Origin: Methanobacterium_D oryzae
GTDB taxonomy: Archaea; Methanobacteriota; Methanobacteria; Methanobacteriales; Methanobacteriaceae
Reading direction: 5' to 3'
DNA: 64,000 bases
Assembly: GCF_050433505.1 (NCBI RefSeq)
Contig: NZ_JBNPXC010000002.1
Location: forward strand, 558,001-622,000
Part shown: positions 36,309 through 45,544 of the stretch, piece by piece
Position numbering within the stretch: the first letter of the stretch is position 1
How the letters are laid out: every line of letters starts with the position of its first letter
Notes under the pieces: model-generated
Databases searched by the model: none
What the model was told of the DNA's origin: nothing
Seen by the model: only the letters and a program-made list of their open reading frames with translations
Position numbers and translations under genes: made by a program

Positions 36309-36620
36309 TTATATTTCCGCAAAGTAATGTGTAAAGTCATCTGCATCTATTTCAACGAACCATTGACCATTTGAAGTCATTATAGGAGTTCTTGTTATTA
36401 CAACAGCAAGATCCTCTGCTTCCATGTCATTATCAGTATCCATTTTTTCGCAGATTATGGTTAAAGCGTTACTGAGATCTTCTTTTGAGTCAAATCCGAG
36501 TAACATCTCCCTTACGTCCATTCCTACTTCTTCTGATGCGTCGGGATTTTTTGCTATCTCAACGCTTTTTAAATTGTTAAATGCTCTTACTGCAATTGAT
36601 TTAAGTTCGTTATCTTTCAT
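36309..36620 (-). CDS. small acidic protein, unknown
   Basis: An about 103-residue acidic protein starting MKDNELKSIAVRAFNNLK, with no membrane segment and no metal motif. Segments FDSKEDLSNALTIICEKMD and ADDFTHYFAEI look like part of a small alpha-beta domain. GGTGATTATT is a textbook ribosome site for the ATG at 36620; an in-frame GTG at 36632 is part of that site. Convergent with lhr. No family recognised. Confidence 0.65.
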   Translation of the reverse strand: MKDNELKSIAVRAFNNLKSVEIAKNPDASEEVGMDVREMLLGFDSKEDLSNALTIICEKMDTDNDMEAEDLAVVITRTPIMTSNGQWFVEIDADDFTHYFAEI

Positions 36621-36881
36621 AATAATCACCAAAAATTAGTCTGTGTTACTATAATAAAAGTCTTTTTATTTAAATAGTTTTAAAATTATTTTGTATTCTT
36701 TTTATAATTTCAAATTTCTATTTAAATATATCTCTATATTTAAAATCTTTGTTTAATTTTTATTCGATTTAATCTTTGATATATTCTAATATATATCACT
36801 CTTTAAATAATAAAAAATAAGAGTATTAAAAATCAATATATTAATAAGATTAGAATTAAGAATATATTGATGGGGTATCCT

Positions 36882-37175
36882 ATGTTAGAACGACTGGATA
36901 ATATATTATATATGCTTTTTGAGGATTTAAAAGATGGAAAACCAATAATAAAGCTAGCAAGCCGAGAAGATACATTTCAGGAATATTCTAGAATTAATCT
37001 TTATATTTATATTGAGCTTAATAAAGATTTTCATCTCCCAATTTCATATTTAGCGGAATTAGAACGTTTATTTGAAAATGATGTAGGTCTTGTTCAAGAT
37101 AGTAAAACTGGATGTAAGCTTTTAAAAACTAAAGTGCCTCTTGAAAGTATTAAACATTTTGAAGAGGTTGAATAG
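36882..37175 (+). CDS. small soluble protein, unknown
   Basis: A 97-residue protein beginning MLERLDNILYMLFEDLKDGKP, with alternating strands and helices and no motif I can name. GGGGTATCC precedes the ATG at 36882; ATG at 36870 and TTG at 36867 would overlap that ribosome site. It stands alone between unrelated genes. Confidence 0.6.
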   Translation: MLERLDNILYMLFEDLKDGKPIIKLASREDTFQEYSRINLYIYIELNKDFHLPISYLAELERLFENDVGLVQDSKTGCKLLKTKVPLESIKHFEEVE

Positions 37176-37365
37176 ATATTAGTTTTCATTTTACATTTCA
37201 ATTGTCTAAAAATGGTATTTACATGATTTTTCAATATTTTTTATTACATATTAGTTAAATTAAAGTATTAAATATTACATAATAAATATTACAAATCAAA
37301 AAATGGAACTTTTCCTAAATTTATTTTGATTTGTTTCGTGTTAAATTCATTATGGAGGGCTATTT

Positions 37366-37647
37366 ATGAAAATAAGAGATGAATTGATTGGTAGAGAGGT
37401 TTTAGATTCTACTGGACATAAAATTGGCGAAGTTGACGATATTGATGTAGATTTTGAGGGCGATAGAATAGATGCTATTATTATAGGTGAAGGAAAGCTT
37501 ATAGGTAGAGGTAATGAGAGAATAATTCCTTTTAACATGATAGAAACTGTAGGAGAACGAGTTATCTTAAAAAAAGGAAGTAGTGGAAGAGAAGAAGGAA
37601 CAATGAGAGATAAGCCTATAATGAGGGATGAGCCAAGGCGCAGATAA
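37366..37647 (+). CDS. PRC-barrel domain protein
   Basis: A 93-residue PRC-barrel protein: MKIRDELIGREVLDSTGHKIGEVDDIDVDFEGDRIDAIIIGEGKL then GRGNERIIPFNMIETVGERVILKK, followed by a basic, arginine-rich tail with repeats of MRDKP/MRDEP. Free-standing PRC-barrel proteins are common in methanogens, and some have recently been tied to archaeal cell division (CdpB types); this one may be related but the link is inference. GGAGGGCTATTT precedes the ATG. Confidence 0.88.
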   Translation: MKIRDELIGREVLDSTGHKIGEVDDIDVDFEGDRIDAIIIGEGKLIGRGNERIIPFNMIETVGERVILKKGSSGREEGTMRDKPIMRDEPRRR

Positions 37648-38016
37648 AAATAAAGTCTAATTATTCATCTTTAATTTTAAAAACCCTTTAATTTTTTATA
37701 CTTAGTCTAATTCTTTTTGTATTTATTAAGTCAAAAATATATTTTAAATTAACTAAAAAAATTAAGATATTATTTAACAAGCAAATCTAAAAATTTAATG
37801 TATGGATGAGGTTTTTTTAAGTTAAGTACAAATATACATGATTCTTTTTAGCCATATTTTACAGAAAATGTGGAAAATATACATAAGCACTCTATAATTG
37901 TGTAGAAATAACACTAAATTATACCATAAACTAAAAACTATTTAAGTTAGAATGTTAATTATATTTTTATATTATATATTTTTCAATTTGAATATTTTCA
38001 TGGAGATTTGAGATTT
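37648..38016. other. intergenic stretch with the probable trkA promoter
   Basis: About 370 AT-rich bases. TTTTTATATTATATATTT near 37966-37983 is a plausible TATA box for the TrkA gene, and GGAGAT at 38002-38007 is its ribosome site. No RNA gene or repeat is apparent. Confidence 0.4.
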
Positions 38017-38664
38017 ATGTATGCTGTTATTATGGGGAATGGTCGAGTAGGCCGAAATCTCGCAATTAAATTAATTAATACAGGGAACGACGTTACACTC
38101 ATTGATAGTGATGAAAATTCATGTAGTATTGCGGCATCAGAATTAGATGCGCTAGTTATATGTGGTAATGCTACAAATACAAAAATTCTTGAAGAAGCAA
38201 ATGTGAATGAAGCTGATGTTTTTGTTGCAGCTACTGGAAATGATGAAGCTAACCTTTTAGCAAGTATTCTTGTGAGGGAATATAAATCACCGAAGGTTAT
38301 TGCAAGGGTAAGTAATCCTGATCATGAAGAAGCTTTTAAAAAAATAGGTATTGATCATGTAATCAGCCCTGAGCTTACTGCAGTAAGCTATCTTGAAAAA
38401 CTTATTACAAGACCTAAAGTAGCTGATTTAATAATTTGTGGTAAGGGAAATGCCGAATTAATTGATATTACTGTAAAAAACAAGAAAATAATAGGAAAAA
38501 CTGTTGGTGAAGTAAGTCCAACTGATGATTACATTATAGGGGCTGTATATAATGGTGGAATTATAATTCCACAAGATGATATTGTTCTTGAAGAAAATAC
38601 TAAAATTTCAATCCTTGTAAAATCTAATGCAGTAAAAAAAGTAACAAACATGTTCACTGGATAA
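38017..38664 (+). CDS. trkA: TrkA-type potassium uptake regulator (RCK)
   Basis: A 215-residue cytosolic regulator of Trk/Ktr potassium channels. The RCK_N Rossmann domain has YAVIMGNGRVGRNLAIKL, an acidic strand end TLIDSDEN, GNATNTKILEEANVNEADVFVAATGNDEANL; an RCK_C domain follows after about residue 130 (ADLIICGKGNAELIDITVKNK...IGKTVGEV). It would bind NAD(H) or ATP. No TrkH pore gene is in the window. TTG at 38008 abuts the GGAGAT ribosome site, so ATG at 38017 is chosen. Confidence 0.92.
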   Translation: MYAVIMGNGRVGRNLAIKLINTGNDVTLIDSDENSCSIAASELDALVICGNATNTKILEEANVNEADVFVAATGNDEANLLASILVREYKSPKVIARVSNPDHEEAFKKIGIDHVISPELTAVSYLEKLITRPKVADLIICGKGNAELIDITVKNKKIIGKTVGEVSPTDDYIIGAVYNGGIIIPQDDIVLEENTKISILVKSNAVKKVTNMFTG

Positions 38665-38770
38665 ATAATTTGATTGCAACTAAATTGTAAAATTATCGAC
38701 TGTTTTAATTAATGATTCTGGAGCTATATAATTCAATGTAATTTGTTAACTGGATATTATTCTATTATGA

Positions 38771-38953
38771 CTATTTGGAGTTATGTAGCACTAATTTACA
38801 AGTTATCACTGTTTTAGCCCTTAAAAGAGTTTTATCAGTACCTTCACTACTTTTGATTGCAAGTTCTATTCTCTCCAGCATAGATTCTAATTCTGCAGGT
38901 TTGCATTTAAATGCCTCATCTAACAAGTTAGGGGTCATATCCATTTCTTCCAT
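38771..38953 (-). CDS. 60-residue protein, unknown
   Basis: A small, mostly helical protein (MEEMDMTPNLLDEAFKCKPAE then LESMLERIELAIKSSEG), with no recognised motif. AAGGAGCGATTTGA before the ATG is a good ribosome site, which argues that it is translated. It opens a short patch of small and decayed genes between trkA and a methyltransferase gene. Confidence 0.55.
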   Translation of the reverse strand: MEEMDMTPNLLDEAFKCKPAELESMLERIELAIKSSEGTDKTLLRAKTVITCKLVLHNSK

Positions 38954-39132
38954 TCAAATCGCTCCTTAATATCTTTTTCAGATGGAATATTCATTTTATT
39001 AATTAACTAAACTGCAATAAACAATTTATACTATTATTATTTATCTTGTTATATAAATAATTAACTAATTTGTTAACAAAATAACATAATAAAAAGATAA
39101 ATATATATATATTAAAATTTATATTTTGGAAC

Positions 39133-39273
39133 ATGGTACAAATAGCGTTTCGAGGAGATAAAGAATTAAGAAACAGAATTAAGATAATGGCGATTAAAAA
39201 AGATGTAAATATGAACGAATTACTTTTAAGTTACGTTGAAAATGGATTAAAACATGATGAAGAGAATAAATGA
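39133..39273 (+). CDS. ribbon-helix-helix regulator-like protein
   Basis: A 46-residue protein of the Arc/CopG ribbon-helix-helix type: a short strand (MVQIAFRGD) then two helices (KELRNRIKIMAIKKD, VNMNELLLSYVENGLK). Such proteins bind DNA as dimers and often are antitoxins or phage and plasmid repressors. No toxin gene is beside it. A TATA-like AATATATATATATT at about 39101-39114 lies some 25 bases before the ATG, so the message is probably leaderless. Confidence 0.75.
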   Translation: MVQIAFRGDKELRNRIKIMAIKKDVNMNELLLSYVENGLKHDEENK

Positions 39274-39495
39274 GGTTAAATATTCATCAAATTTGATTTA
39301 ATCCATCAAAATAATTATTATTTCTAATTTTGAATTAATTTAAAAATAAATTACCAATACTAAAATAATTACTTTAAAATGCAATGGTTAACCTATAAAA
39401 ATTAGCTTAAAAATCTAAAATTATAGTTTTTATAACTTAATTATGAAATATAACGTATAAATTCATAAGGCTCTTAAATTAAAAAGATTAATGTA

Positions 39496-39716
39496 TTATT
39501 CTTCTACCATATCAACTAAATTAAGACATATTATTCTTTTATTGCCTTTTATTTTTGTATTTAATTGAAAATTTATTTTTGTATTTAATTGAAAATATTC
39601 CTCACCTTTAAGATCAAGAAATTCCCTTATTTCCTGAGGCACTTTAACAAAGTAGGAATTAGTTTTCTTTATTTAAAGTTCCCTTTACCGAAAATTTTTT
39701 TATCTCCTAATTTCAT
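39496..39716 (-). pseudogene. AbrB/SpoVT-like regulator gene, frameshifted and with an internal duplication
   Basis: The frame from ATG 39716 reads MKLGDKKIFGKGNFK and hits TAA; after a shift the other frame continues KTNSYFVKVPQEIREFLDLKGEEYF...CLNLVDMVEE to 39496, an AbrB-like swapped-hairpin DNA-binding sequence. Adding one A in the TTTAAATAAAG region would join both parts. An in-frame 24-bp tandem repeat (39551-39574 and 39575-39598, 23 of 24 bases equal) doubles the octapeptide FQLNTKIx. Both faults suggest a decayed regulator, though a sequencing error could explain the frameshift. Confidence 0.65.
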
Positions 39717-39803
39717 CCATAAATCATCATTATTTTATTTAATGTTCTTAATTTAATTTTTCAAATACCATAAAATATCAATAAGAATCAATAATAAATT
39801 ATT

Positions 39804-40490
39804 ATGGAAAATAAATCCAAAATAACAGGACCAATATTTACTGCACGTAGCCTTGATGAATATATTAAAATGTTCGATTTAGACCTCGATGATTTAAAAA
39901 ATAAGAATATATTGGACTGTGCTGCCGGAGCAAGCTCATTTACAGCAAATATGACTCAAAAAGGATTTGATGTAAAAGCAGTAGATTTATTGTACGATAA
40001 AGAACCCCAATTTCTAAAAAAAAAATGTGAAAATCATTTAAAAATTTTAATAGAATCACTATCTAAAATAGAAAATCATTTTAAATGGGATTTTTTCAAA
40101 AATCTTAATGAACTTAAAGAACACAGAATACAAGCACAGAATGAATTTTTTGATGACTATAAAAAATTTAGGAACATAAAATATATTAAATCAAATTTAA
40201 ACTCGCTTCCTTTTAATGATAACTCTTTTTCTCTAATTCTTTGCTCTCATCTTCTTTTTATTTACGACCATAGACTAAGTTACAATTTCCATATTAACGT
40301 GATTGAAGAAATGATTAGAGTATCTAATGAAATTCGCATATATCCACTTGTAAAACATAAGAAAAAGAAATCAGAGTTTCTAATTCAAATTATGGATTAT
40401 TTGAGGAAAGTTGCTGATTTTGAAATTGTTGAAGTTAATTATGAGTTTAGGAAAGGTGGAAATGAAATGCTTAAAATTACAAAACAATAA
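39804..40490 (+). CDS. class I SAM-dependent methyltransferase-like protein
   Basis: A 228-residue protein with a Rossmann methyltransferase core: motif I region KNILDCAAGASSFTANMTQKGFDVKAVDLLYD, with GAS in place of GxG, then post-motif strand LPFNDNSFSLILCSHLLFIYDHRLSYNFHINVIEEMIRVSNEIRIYP. The insert at about 70-125 is lysine-rich and helical. Substrate unknown. ATG at 39804 has no clear ribosome site. Followed 53 bases later by the HIT gene. Confidence 0.8.
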   Translation: MENKSKITGPIFTARSLDEYIKMFDLDLDDLKNKNILDCAAGASSFTANMTQKGFDVKAVDLLYDKEPQFLKKKCENHLKILIESLSKIENHFKWDFFKNLNELKEHRIQAQNEFFDDYKKFRNIKYIKSNLNSLPFNDNSFSLILCSHLLFIYDHRLSYNFHINVIEEMIRVSNEIRIYPLVKHKKKKSEFLIQIMDYLRKVADFEIVEVNYEFRKGGNEMLKITKQ

Positions 40491-40543
40491 TATTATAAAA
40501 TTAGTATAACATAATAATTTTAAGCATTTAAAAGGTTGTATCC

Positions 40544-40996
40544 ATGGAAAATAGTTATATTGAAGAATTAAGAGCTCGAAATTATGGTGATTTTATTTTT
40601 GAGACTGATTACTGGATAGTATTTCTTGCTCCAAATCAAAGTAATATAGGAACATGTGTAGTTGCTCTTAAAAGAGATTATGGATCTCTTGCAGGTTTAA
40701 AACCCGAAGAATGGGTTGATTTTGGAGAAATTGTGGAAAAATTAGAATTTACCCTTAAAAAACTATTTAATACTACAATGTTTAATTGGGGAGCTTTAAT
40801 GAATGCTGATTACCTTAAAAATCCTCCAAACCCTCATGTCCACTGGCATTTTATACCAAGATACAAGTATGATGTTGAATTTGCAGATTTAACGTTTGAT
40901 GATAAGTATTTTGGCTCAATGCACCCACGACCAATTAGAGAATTGCCAGATAACATAAGAAAAATGATTATAAATAAAATTAAAGAAAATTTGTAA
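40544..40996 (+). CDS. HIT-family nucleotide hydrolase
   Basis: A 150-residue HIT-superfamily protein, likely splitting dinucleoside polyphosphates or nucleotide esters. The histidine triad is NPHVHWHFIPRY near residues 101-112. The front part GDFIFETDYWIVFLAPNQSNIGTCVVALKR matches the family's first half. AAAGGTTGTATCC precedes the ATG. The MetX-like gene starts 13 bases after its stop, so the two are cotranscribed. Confidence 0.9.
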   Translation: MENSYIEELRARNYGDFIFETDYWIVFLAPNQSNIGTCVVALKRDYGSLAGLKPEEWVDFGEIVEKLEFTLKKLFNTTMFNWGALMNADYLKNPPNPHVHWHFIPRYKYDVEFADLTFDDKYFGSMHPRPIRELPDNIRKMIINKIKENL

Positions 40997-41009
40997 TTGG
41001 AGAAGAATC

Positions 41010-41981
41010 ATGTTAAAACCACAAAATTATACAATTAAAGACTTTAAATTCACATCTGGAGCTAGTTTACCTAAATTAAATGTAGAATATGCTACTTTTG
41101 GAACAAAGATAGTAGATAAAGAAGGTAATATTATAAATGGAATACTTTATCTACATGGTTCTTCTGGAGATTATTCTTCAGTAAAACGTATTAAAGATAT
41201 TTTAGGTCCTGGAAACCTCATTGACACTGATAAATATTTTATAATATGTCCTACTGCTTTAGGTTCTCCAGGATCATCCTCTCCCTCATCATCAAATTTA
41301 GGACATAAATTTCCAAAATACAATATTGAAGACATGGTCAATGTGCAATATTGCTTTTTAAATGAGGCTTTAAATATTAAACTCCTCAAGGGAATTATTG
41401 GCACTTCAATGGGTGGGTTTTTGACCCTCCAATGGGCAGTAACCTATCCTGATTTCATGGATTTTATTATACCCATTACTACAAGCTCTAATGTCAAGGG
41501 TCAAAATTATGCAATAAATAACTTAATGAACAGGTATATCAAAAGCGATCCAGAATATAATGAAGGTAAATATGAAATCAACCCTAAAACTGGGACTCAA
41601 AATGCTTCAATGTTCCTTTATTTATTTGGATTTTCACCAGAATATTATAAAGGAGAATCCAATGAGGCAATTCTTGAATCATTAGATTATATGAAAAAAG
41701 AAGGGATCCTAACAGATGCAAATGATATTGTATGGCGAAATGAAGCTTCAAATTCCTATGATCTAACCCAAAGTCTCTCTAAAATTAAAGCTAAAACATT
41801 AATCATTGGAGTTAATCAAGATCAATACTTCCCTCCAGATATTGACGTTATACCACTTGCAGAATCTATAGAAGGATCTAAGCTTTATCTTTATGATTCT
41901 ATACTAGGTCATTTAGGAAGTAGTGAAATAATAAAAGCAGATGGCATAATTAAAGAATTTTTAGATGAAATCTACAAATAG
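41010..41981 (+). CDS. alpha/beta hydrolase of the homoserine O-acetyltransferase (MetX) type
   Basis: A 323-residue alpha/beta-hydrolase. It opens with the MetX-like FKFTSGASLPKLNVEYATFGT, has ILYLHGSSGDY, the nucleophile elbow GIIGTSMGGFLTLQWAVTYPDFMD near 134-147, and late Asp and His in IGVNQDQYFPPDID and GHLGSSE. MetX enzymes acylate homoserine, but many relatives are hydrolases or use other acceptors, and no sulfhydrylase gene lies here, so the substrate is open. GGAGAAGAATC precedes the ATG; it follows the HIT gene by 13 bases. Confidence 0.85.
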   Translation: MLKPQNYTIKDFKFTSGASLPKLNVEYATFGTKIVDKEGNIINGILYLHGSSGDYSSVKRIKDILGPGNLIDTDKYFIICPTALGSPGSSSPSSSNLGHKFPKYNIEDMVNVQYCFLNEALNIKLLKGIIGTSMGGFLTLQWAVTYPDFMDFIIPITTSSNVKGQNYAINNLMNRYIKSDPEYNEGKYEINPKTGTQNASMFLYLFGFSPEYYKGESNEAILESLDYMKKEGILTDANDIVWRNEASNSYDLTQSLSKIKAKTLIIGVNQDQYFPPDIDVIPLAESIEGSKLYLYDSILGHLGSSEIIKADGIIKEFLDEIYK

Positions 41982-42056
41982 AATTTATGATAATGCCCAT
42001 TTGATTTTAATTTGTTTATTTTTTCCTAAAATATTTTTTTAAGTATATAAAACCAT

Positions 42057-42099
42057 AAAATTGCGTTAATAAGATTATTAAAGTAGATTAACGCAATTT
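42057..42099. promoter_or_regulatory. 13-bp perfect inverted repeat just after a TATA box
   Basis: AAATTGCGTTAAT (42058-42070) and its exact reverse complement ATTAACGCAATTT (42087-42099) are separated by 16 bases. A TATA-like AAGTATATAAAACC lies at about 42041-42054, which puts the expected start point inside or close to the dyad, about 80-100 bases before the gene at 42179. This is the layout of a repressor site, or of a stem in the message leader. Confidence 0.55.
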
Positions 42100-42178
42100 A
42101 ATTCTATAATCAATGTAATATAGTAAAAAAGTTATGTAATAATCTACATAATTACAATATGGGAATGGAGGGTTAAAT

Positions 42179-42457
42179 TTGCAAGTTAAAATTATGGATT
42201 TTGGACTTTCAAAAACATCTGGAAAATATTATGTTATTTACAAAATAACAGATATGACTGAAGAAATAAAAACTAAGCTCAAAGAAATGATTGAAGATGA
42301 ATTAACAGAAAAATCTGGAGATCTATATTTAACCCTTTATTTTGATGAGAAATATTTCCCATTTAACAGTGATGAAGCAAGTTGGAGAATGGCAGATTTT
42401 ATAGCACGTGAAGAAATTGAAATGACTGCTTATCTTGTGAGTATATTAGAAGATTAA
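42179..42457 (+). CDS. small acidic protein, unknown
   Basis: A 92-residue soluble acidic protein (QVKIMDFGLSKTSGKYYVIYKITDMTEEIKTKLKEMIEDEL, then GDLYLTLYFDEKYFPFNSDEASWRMADFIAREEIEMTAYLVSILED). No family is recognised. The start is TTG, eight bases after GGAGGG. A striking inverted repeat lies in its promoter region, so it may be tightly controlled. Confidence 0.65.
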   Translation: MQVKIMDFGLSKTSGKYYVIYKITDMTEEIKTKLKEMIEDELTEKSGDLYLTLYFDEKYFPFNSDEASWRMADFIAREEIEMTAYLVSILED

Positions 42458-42539
42458 AAAATGAATAATTTAATTTTAAGTATATATCTTACTTTTTCTA
42501 TAATATTTTAATAAATTGTTTAATTATGAGGAAAAATAG

Positions 42540-43406
42540 ATGAACGAAACTTCTCTACCTGAGTTGAAAAACTTTAGAATTCGGAAAAAGTTACAAATAG
42601 CCATGTCAAAGTCCATGGAAAAGATAGGAATGCATGAATTTGATTCTTGTCATTTTGAAGTTGTTCCCATTGATATCATTATCCCTGATCTTGATCCTGT
42701 TTTTGAAGGAGTTACTATTGCCCATATTACAGACATTCATTTAGGTCAGTGGATATCTAAAGATCGTTTGAAGGGAGTTATGGAACTGGTTAATGAACAA
42801 AAACCCGATATTATTGCTATAACTGGAGATTTCGTATCTTATGTTATCGATCATGTTATTGAAGATCTTGCAGATTGCCTAAAAATGTTAAATCCTAATA
42901 ATATTTCCATAGCTGTCCTTGGAAATCATGATCATTGGTTAGGAGCAGATAAAATTCGCAACGTGCTTAAAGAAAGTGACATATTAGATGTAAGTAATGA
43001 TGTTTATACTGTAAAACATGGAGATGCAATGATACATTTTGCTGGTGTTGATAGTGTCACATTAAATAAGCATCGTCTTGATCTGGTAATGGATAAGCTG
43101 CCAGAATCTGGACCTGCTATTTTACTTGCACATGAGCCTGATTTTGCAGATATCAGCTCAATAACTGGACGGTTTAGTTTACAAATATCTGGTCACTCAC
43201 ATGGAGGTCAATTTATAATTCCAGGAATTAGAACATTTGTCAGAGGAAAGAATTTCTTAAAATATCCTGTTGGTAAATATCAGGTGGGTGAAATGGTCCA
43301 ATATACAAATCGAGGGCTTGGAACAAATGTTTTTTGGCTTAGAATAAACTGTCCACCTGAAATTACAATTTTTAATTTAAAAAGCCAGAATTCTAATAAT
43401 AAATAA
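42540..43406 (+). CDS. YkuE-type metallophosphoesterase
   Basis: A 288-residue calcineurin-like phosphoesterase. Metal motifs are complete: VTIAHITDIHLGQWIS, IIAITGDFVSY, VAVLGNHDHW (seen as IAVLGNHDHW), ILLAHEPDFAD and LQISGHSHGGQF. This is the YkuE/YaeI group, which in bacteria hydrolyses lipid or UDP-linked substrates; no signal helix is seen here, unlike in many relatives. GAGGAAAAATAG precedes the ATG. The phosphatase-fusion gene follows by 19 bases, so both likely serve one pathway. Confidence 0.9.
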   Translation: MNETSLPELKNFRIRKKLQIAMSKSMEKIGMHEFDSCHFEVVPIDIIIPDLDPVFEGVTIAHITDIHLGQWISKDRLKGVMELVNEQKPDIIAITGDFVSYVIDHVIEDLADCLKMLNPNNISIAVLGNHDHWLGADKIRNVLKESDILDVSNDVYTVKHGDAMIHFAGVDSVTLNKHRLDLVMDKLPESGPAILLAHEPDFADISSITGRFSLQISGHSHGGQFIIPGIRTFVRGKNFLKYPVGKYQVGEMVQYTNRGLGTNVFWLRINCPPEITIFNLKSQNSNNK

Positions 43407-43425
43407 ACTAAATTGAAGTTTTAAA

Positions 43426-45510
43426 ATGACTGATAATAAAATACCTCTTAAGACCCTTTTAGGGCGAAGCTTTGTATTATGGACTGCTGGAGTTTTAAGT
43501 ATTTTGTTAATGACCCGTCTTGATAGAGGGATAACTGTTAACAGTTTAGAAACAGCTTTTATTGTTGTTATAATTATAGGTATTTTAAATGCCATTTTAT
43601 GGCCTATTCTAACTCGTTATACTCTACCTTTACTTATAACCTCATTTGGAATTGGAACTTTATTTTTAAATGCATTTATTCTCTGGTTAACTAGTGAAAT
43701 TATTAAAGGTTTCACTGTCTCTGGATTTGCCTATATAACTACACCCATAATTATGGCTGCCATTACAACTTTAATTTCGGCCTTATTAACAATTGATGAT
43801 GATGCATCTTATTTTAGAACAGTTTTAAGCAAAAGAATACAAAAAAATCCAGATATGCTTGCAAAAAGAAAACCTGGCGTGATATTTACAGAAATTGATG
43901 GTTTATCAGCTCCGATTCTTAAAGAAGCCTTAAATAAAGATCATATGCCCACTTTAAAAAGATGGTTAAAGAATAATGATTACAAAATTAGTGAATGGGA
44001 ACCTGATCTTTCCAGTCAAACAGGAGCATCTCAGGCAGGGATATTACATGGTAATAATAAAAATATGCCTGCTTTTAGATGGGTTGAAAAAGAAAATAAC
44101 AATAAAATCGTTGCTTCAAATGCTTCAAGTGATGCTGCCGTTATTGAATCCAGAATATCTGATGGAAATGGTTTATTAGCTATAAATGGAGCCAGCCGAA
44201 CAAATCTTTTTTCAGGGGATGCTGCTGATGTAATTTTTACTTATAGTAAACTAACTGACATTAAACTGTTTTATAATAAGTCATGGTATTATTTTTATGT
44301 CTATCCTGAGAACTTTTCAAGAGCAATTGCTCTATTTTTTTGGGATTTGAGCCTTGAAATATTTTCCCGTATTAGACAAAGAATAAAAAATATCCAACCA
44401 CGCCTTAAAAGAGGTTTAACTTATTTATTTGTCCGTCCAGGGGCAAATGTATTAATGCGGGAAGTTACAACCTTTAGTATTGTGGGTGATGTCCTAGCTG
44501 GACATGTAGATGTATTATATGCTACATACTATGGTTACGATGAAGTCGCACATCATAGCGGAATAAGAGACAAAGATGTTTTTACTGTACTTAGACAATT
44601 AGATAAACAGCTTAGGAGAATTGAAAGCGCGTGTAACTTTGCTCCCAGAAGTTATATTCCTATAGTTCTTTCAGATCATGGCCAAAGTAATGGTGCTACA
44701 TTTAAACAACGATATGGCTATTCTCTAGAAACTTTAGTGCGAAGATTACTTCCAGTAGGCAAAAAAGTTTACAGTATTTTATCTTCTAATGAAGATCACT
44801 GGGGAAAACCATTTAGTCAACCTATAGAAGATACTCATGACTATTTCAATGAAAAAATTGATTTTGCATGGGCAAAAACTAGTGATTTAAAGGATACGAC
44901 TTTTAATAAGGCTAAAAAGATATCTTTCCTTAGAAAAAGTTTATTAAAATATATTCAGGAAGAAGAAGTTGAAATAGAGCCAGGACTACCGAAATCTGCA
45001 GAAGAAGCTAATATAATAGTGCTTGCATCTGGTAATTTAGGTTTAATTTACTTTACAGAGTATCCAAAACGTTTTTCTTATGAAGAAATAAAAAATGCTT
45101 ATCCCAAATTAATTCCGGGTCTTGTGCAACATGATGGTATTGGATTTATCCTTGTGCGTTCTGATGAATATGGCCCCCTAGTAATTGGAGCTGAAGGAAT
45201 ATACTATTTAAATACTGATGAAATAGAAGGAGAAAATCCACTAAAAAACTTTGGTAAAAATGCTGCAATTCATTTAAAAAGAACAGATACCTTTAAATAT
45301 GTTCCAGATATTCTAGTAAATAGTTTTTATGATCCTGAAACTGAAGAAGTAGCTGCCTTTGAAGAATTAATCGGAAGCCATGGAGGATTGGGTGGAGGTC
45401 AATCCCGACCATTTATAATGTATCCTTCAAGTTGGCATTTGGAAAATGAAGAAATTGTTGGAGCTGAAAAACTTCATAATGTTTTAAAAGACAGAATAAA
45501 TAGATTATAG
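43426..45510 (+). CDS. holin-like membrane domain fused to an alkaline phosphatase-superfamily domain
   Basis: A 694-residue protein. The first 125 residues hold four helices like the mycobacterial holin superfamily IV domain (DUF360-like). From about 145 follows a type I phosphodiesterase/alkaline phosphatase-like domain: IFTEIDGLSAP, SSQTGASQAGILHG with the likely Thr nucleophile, YYGYDEVAHHSG, VLSDHGQSNG and GSHGGLGGGQ. Metal ligands look intact, so it should be active at the membrane on a phosphodiester or pyrophosphate. The same fusion is known in actinobacteria. It lies 19 bases behind a phosphoesterase gene. Confidence 0.85.
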   Translation: MTDNKIPLKTLLGRSFVLWTAGVLSILLMTRLDRGITVNSLETAFIVVIIIGILNAILWPILTRYTLPLLITSFGIGTLFLNAFILWLTSEIIKGFTVSGFAYITTPIIMAAITTLISALLTIDDDASYFRTVLSKRIQKNPDMLAKRKPGVIFTEIDGLSAPILKEALNKDHMPTLKRWLKNNDYKISEWEPDLSSQTGASQAGILHGNNKNMPAFRWVEKENNNKIVASNASSDAAVIESRISDGNGLLAINGASRTNLFSGDAADVIFTYSKLTDIKLFYNKSWYYFYVYPENFSRAIALFFWDLSLEIFSRIRQRIKNIQPRLKRGLTYLFVRPGANVLMREVTTFSIVGDVLAGHVDVLYATYYGYDEVAHHSGIRDKDVFTVLRQLDKQLRRIESACNFAPRSYIPIVLSDHGQSNGATFKQRYGYSLETLVRRLLPVGKKVYSILSSNEDHWGKPFSQPIEDTHDYFNEKIDFAWAKTSDLKDTTFNKAKKISFLRKSLLKYIQEEEVEIEPGLPKSAEEANIIVLASGNLGLIYFTEYPKRFSYEEIKNAYPKLIPGLVQHDGIGFILVRSDEYGPLVIGAEGIYYLNTDEIEGENPLKNFGKNAAIHLKRTDTFKYVPDILVNSFYDPETEEVAAFEELIGSHGGLGGGQSRPFIMYPSSWHLENEEIVGAEKLHNVLKDRINRL

Positions 45511-45544
45511 ATTAATAGAATACTAACTATTTAGAATTTATAAA

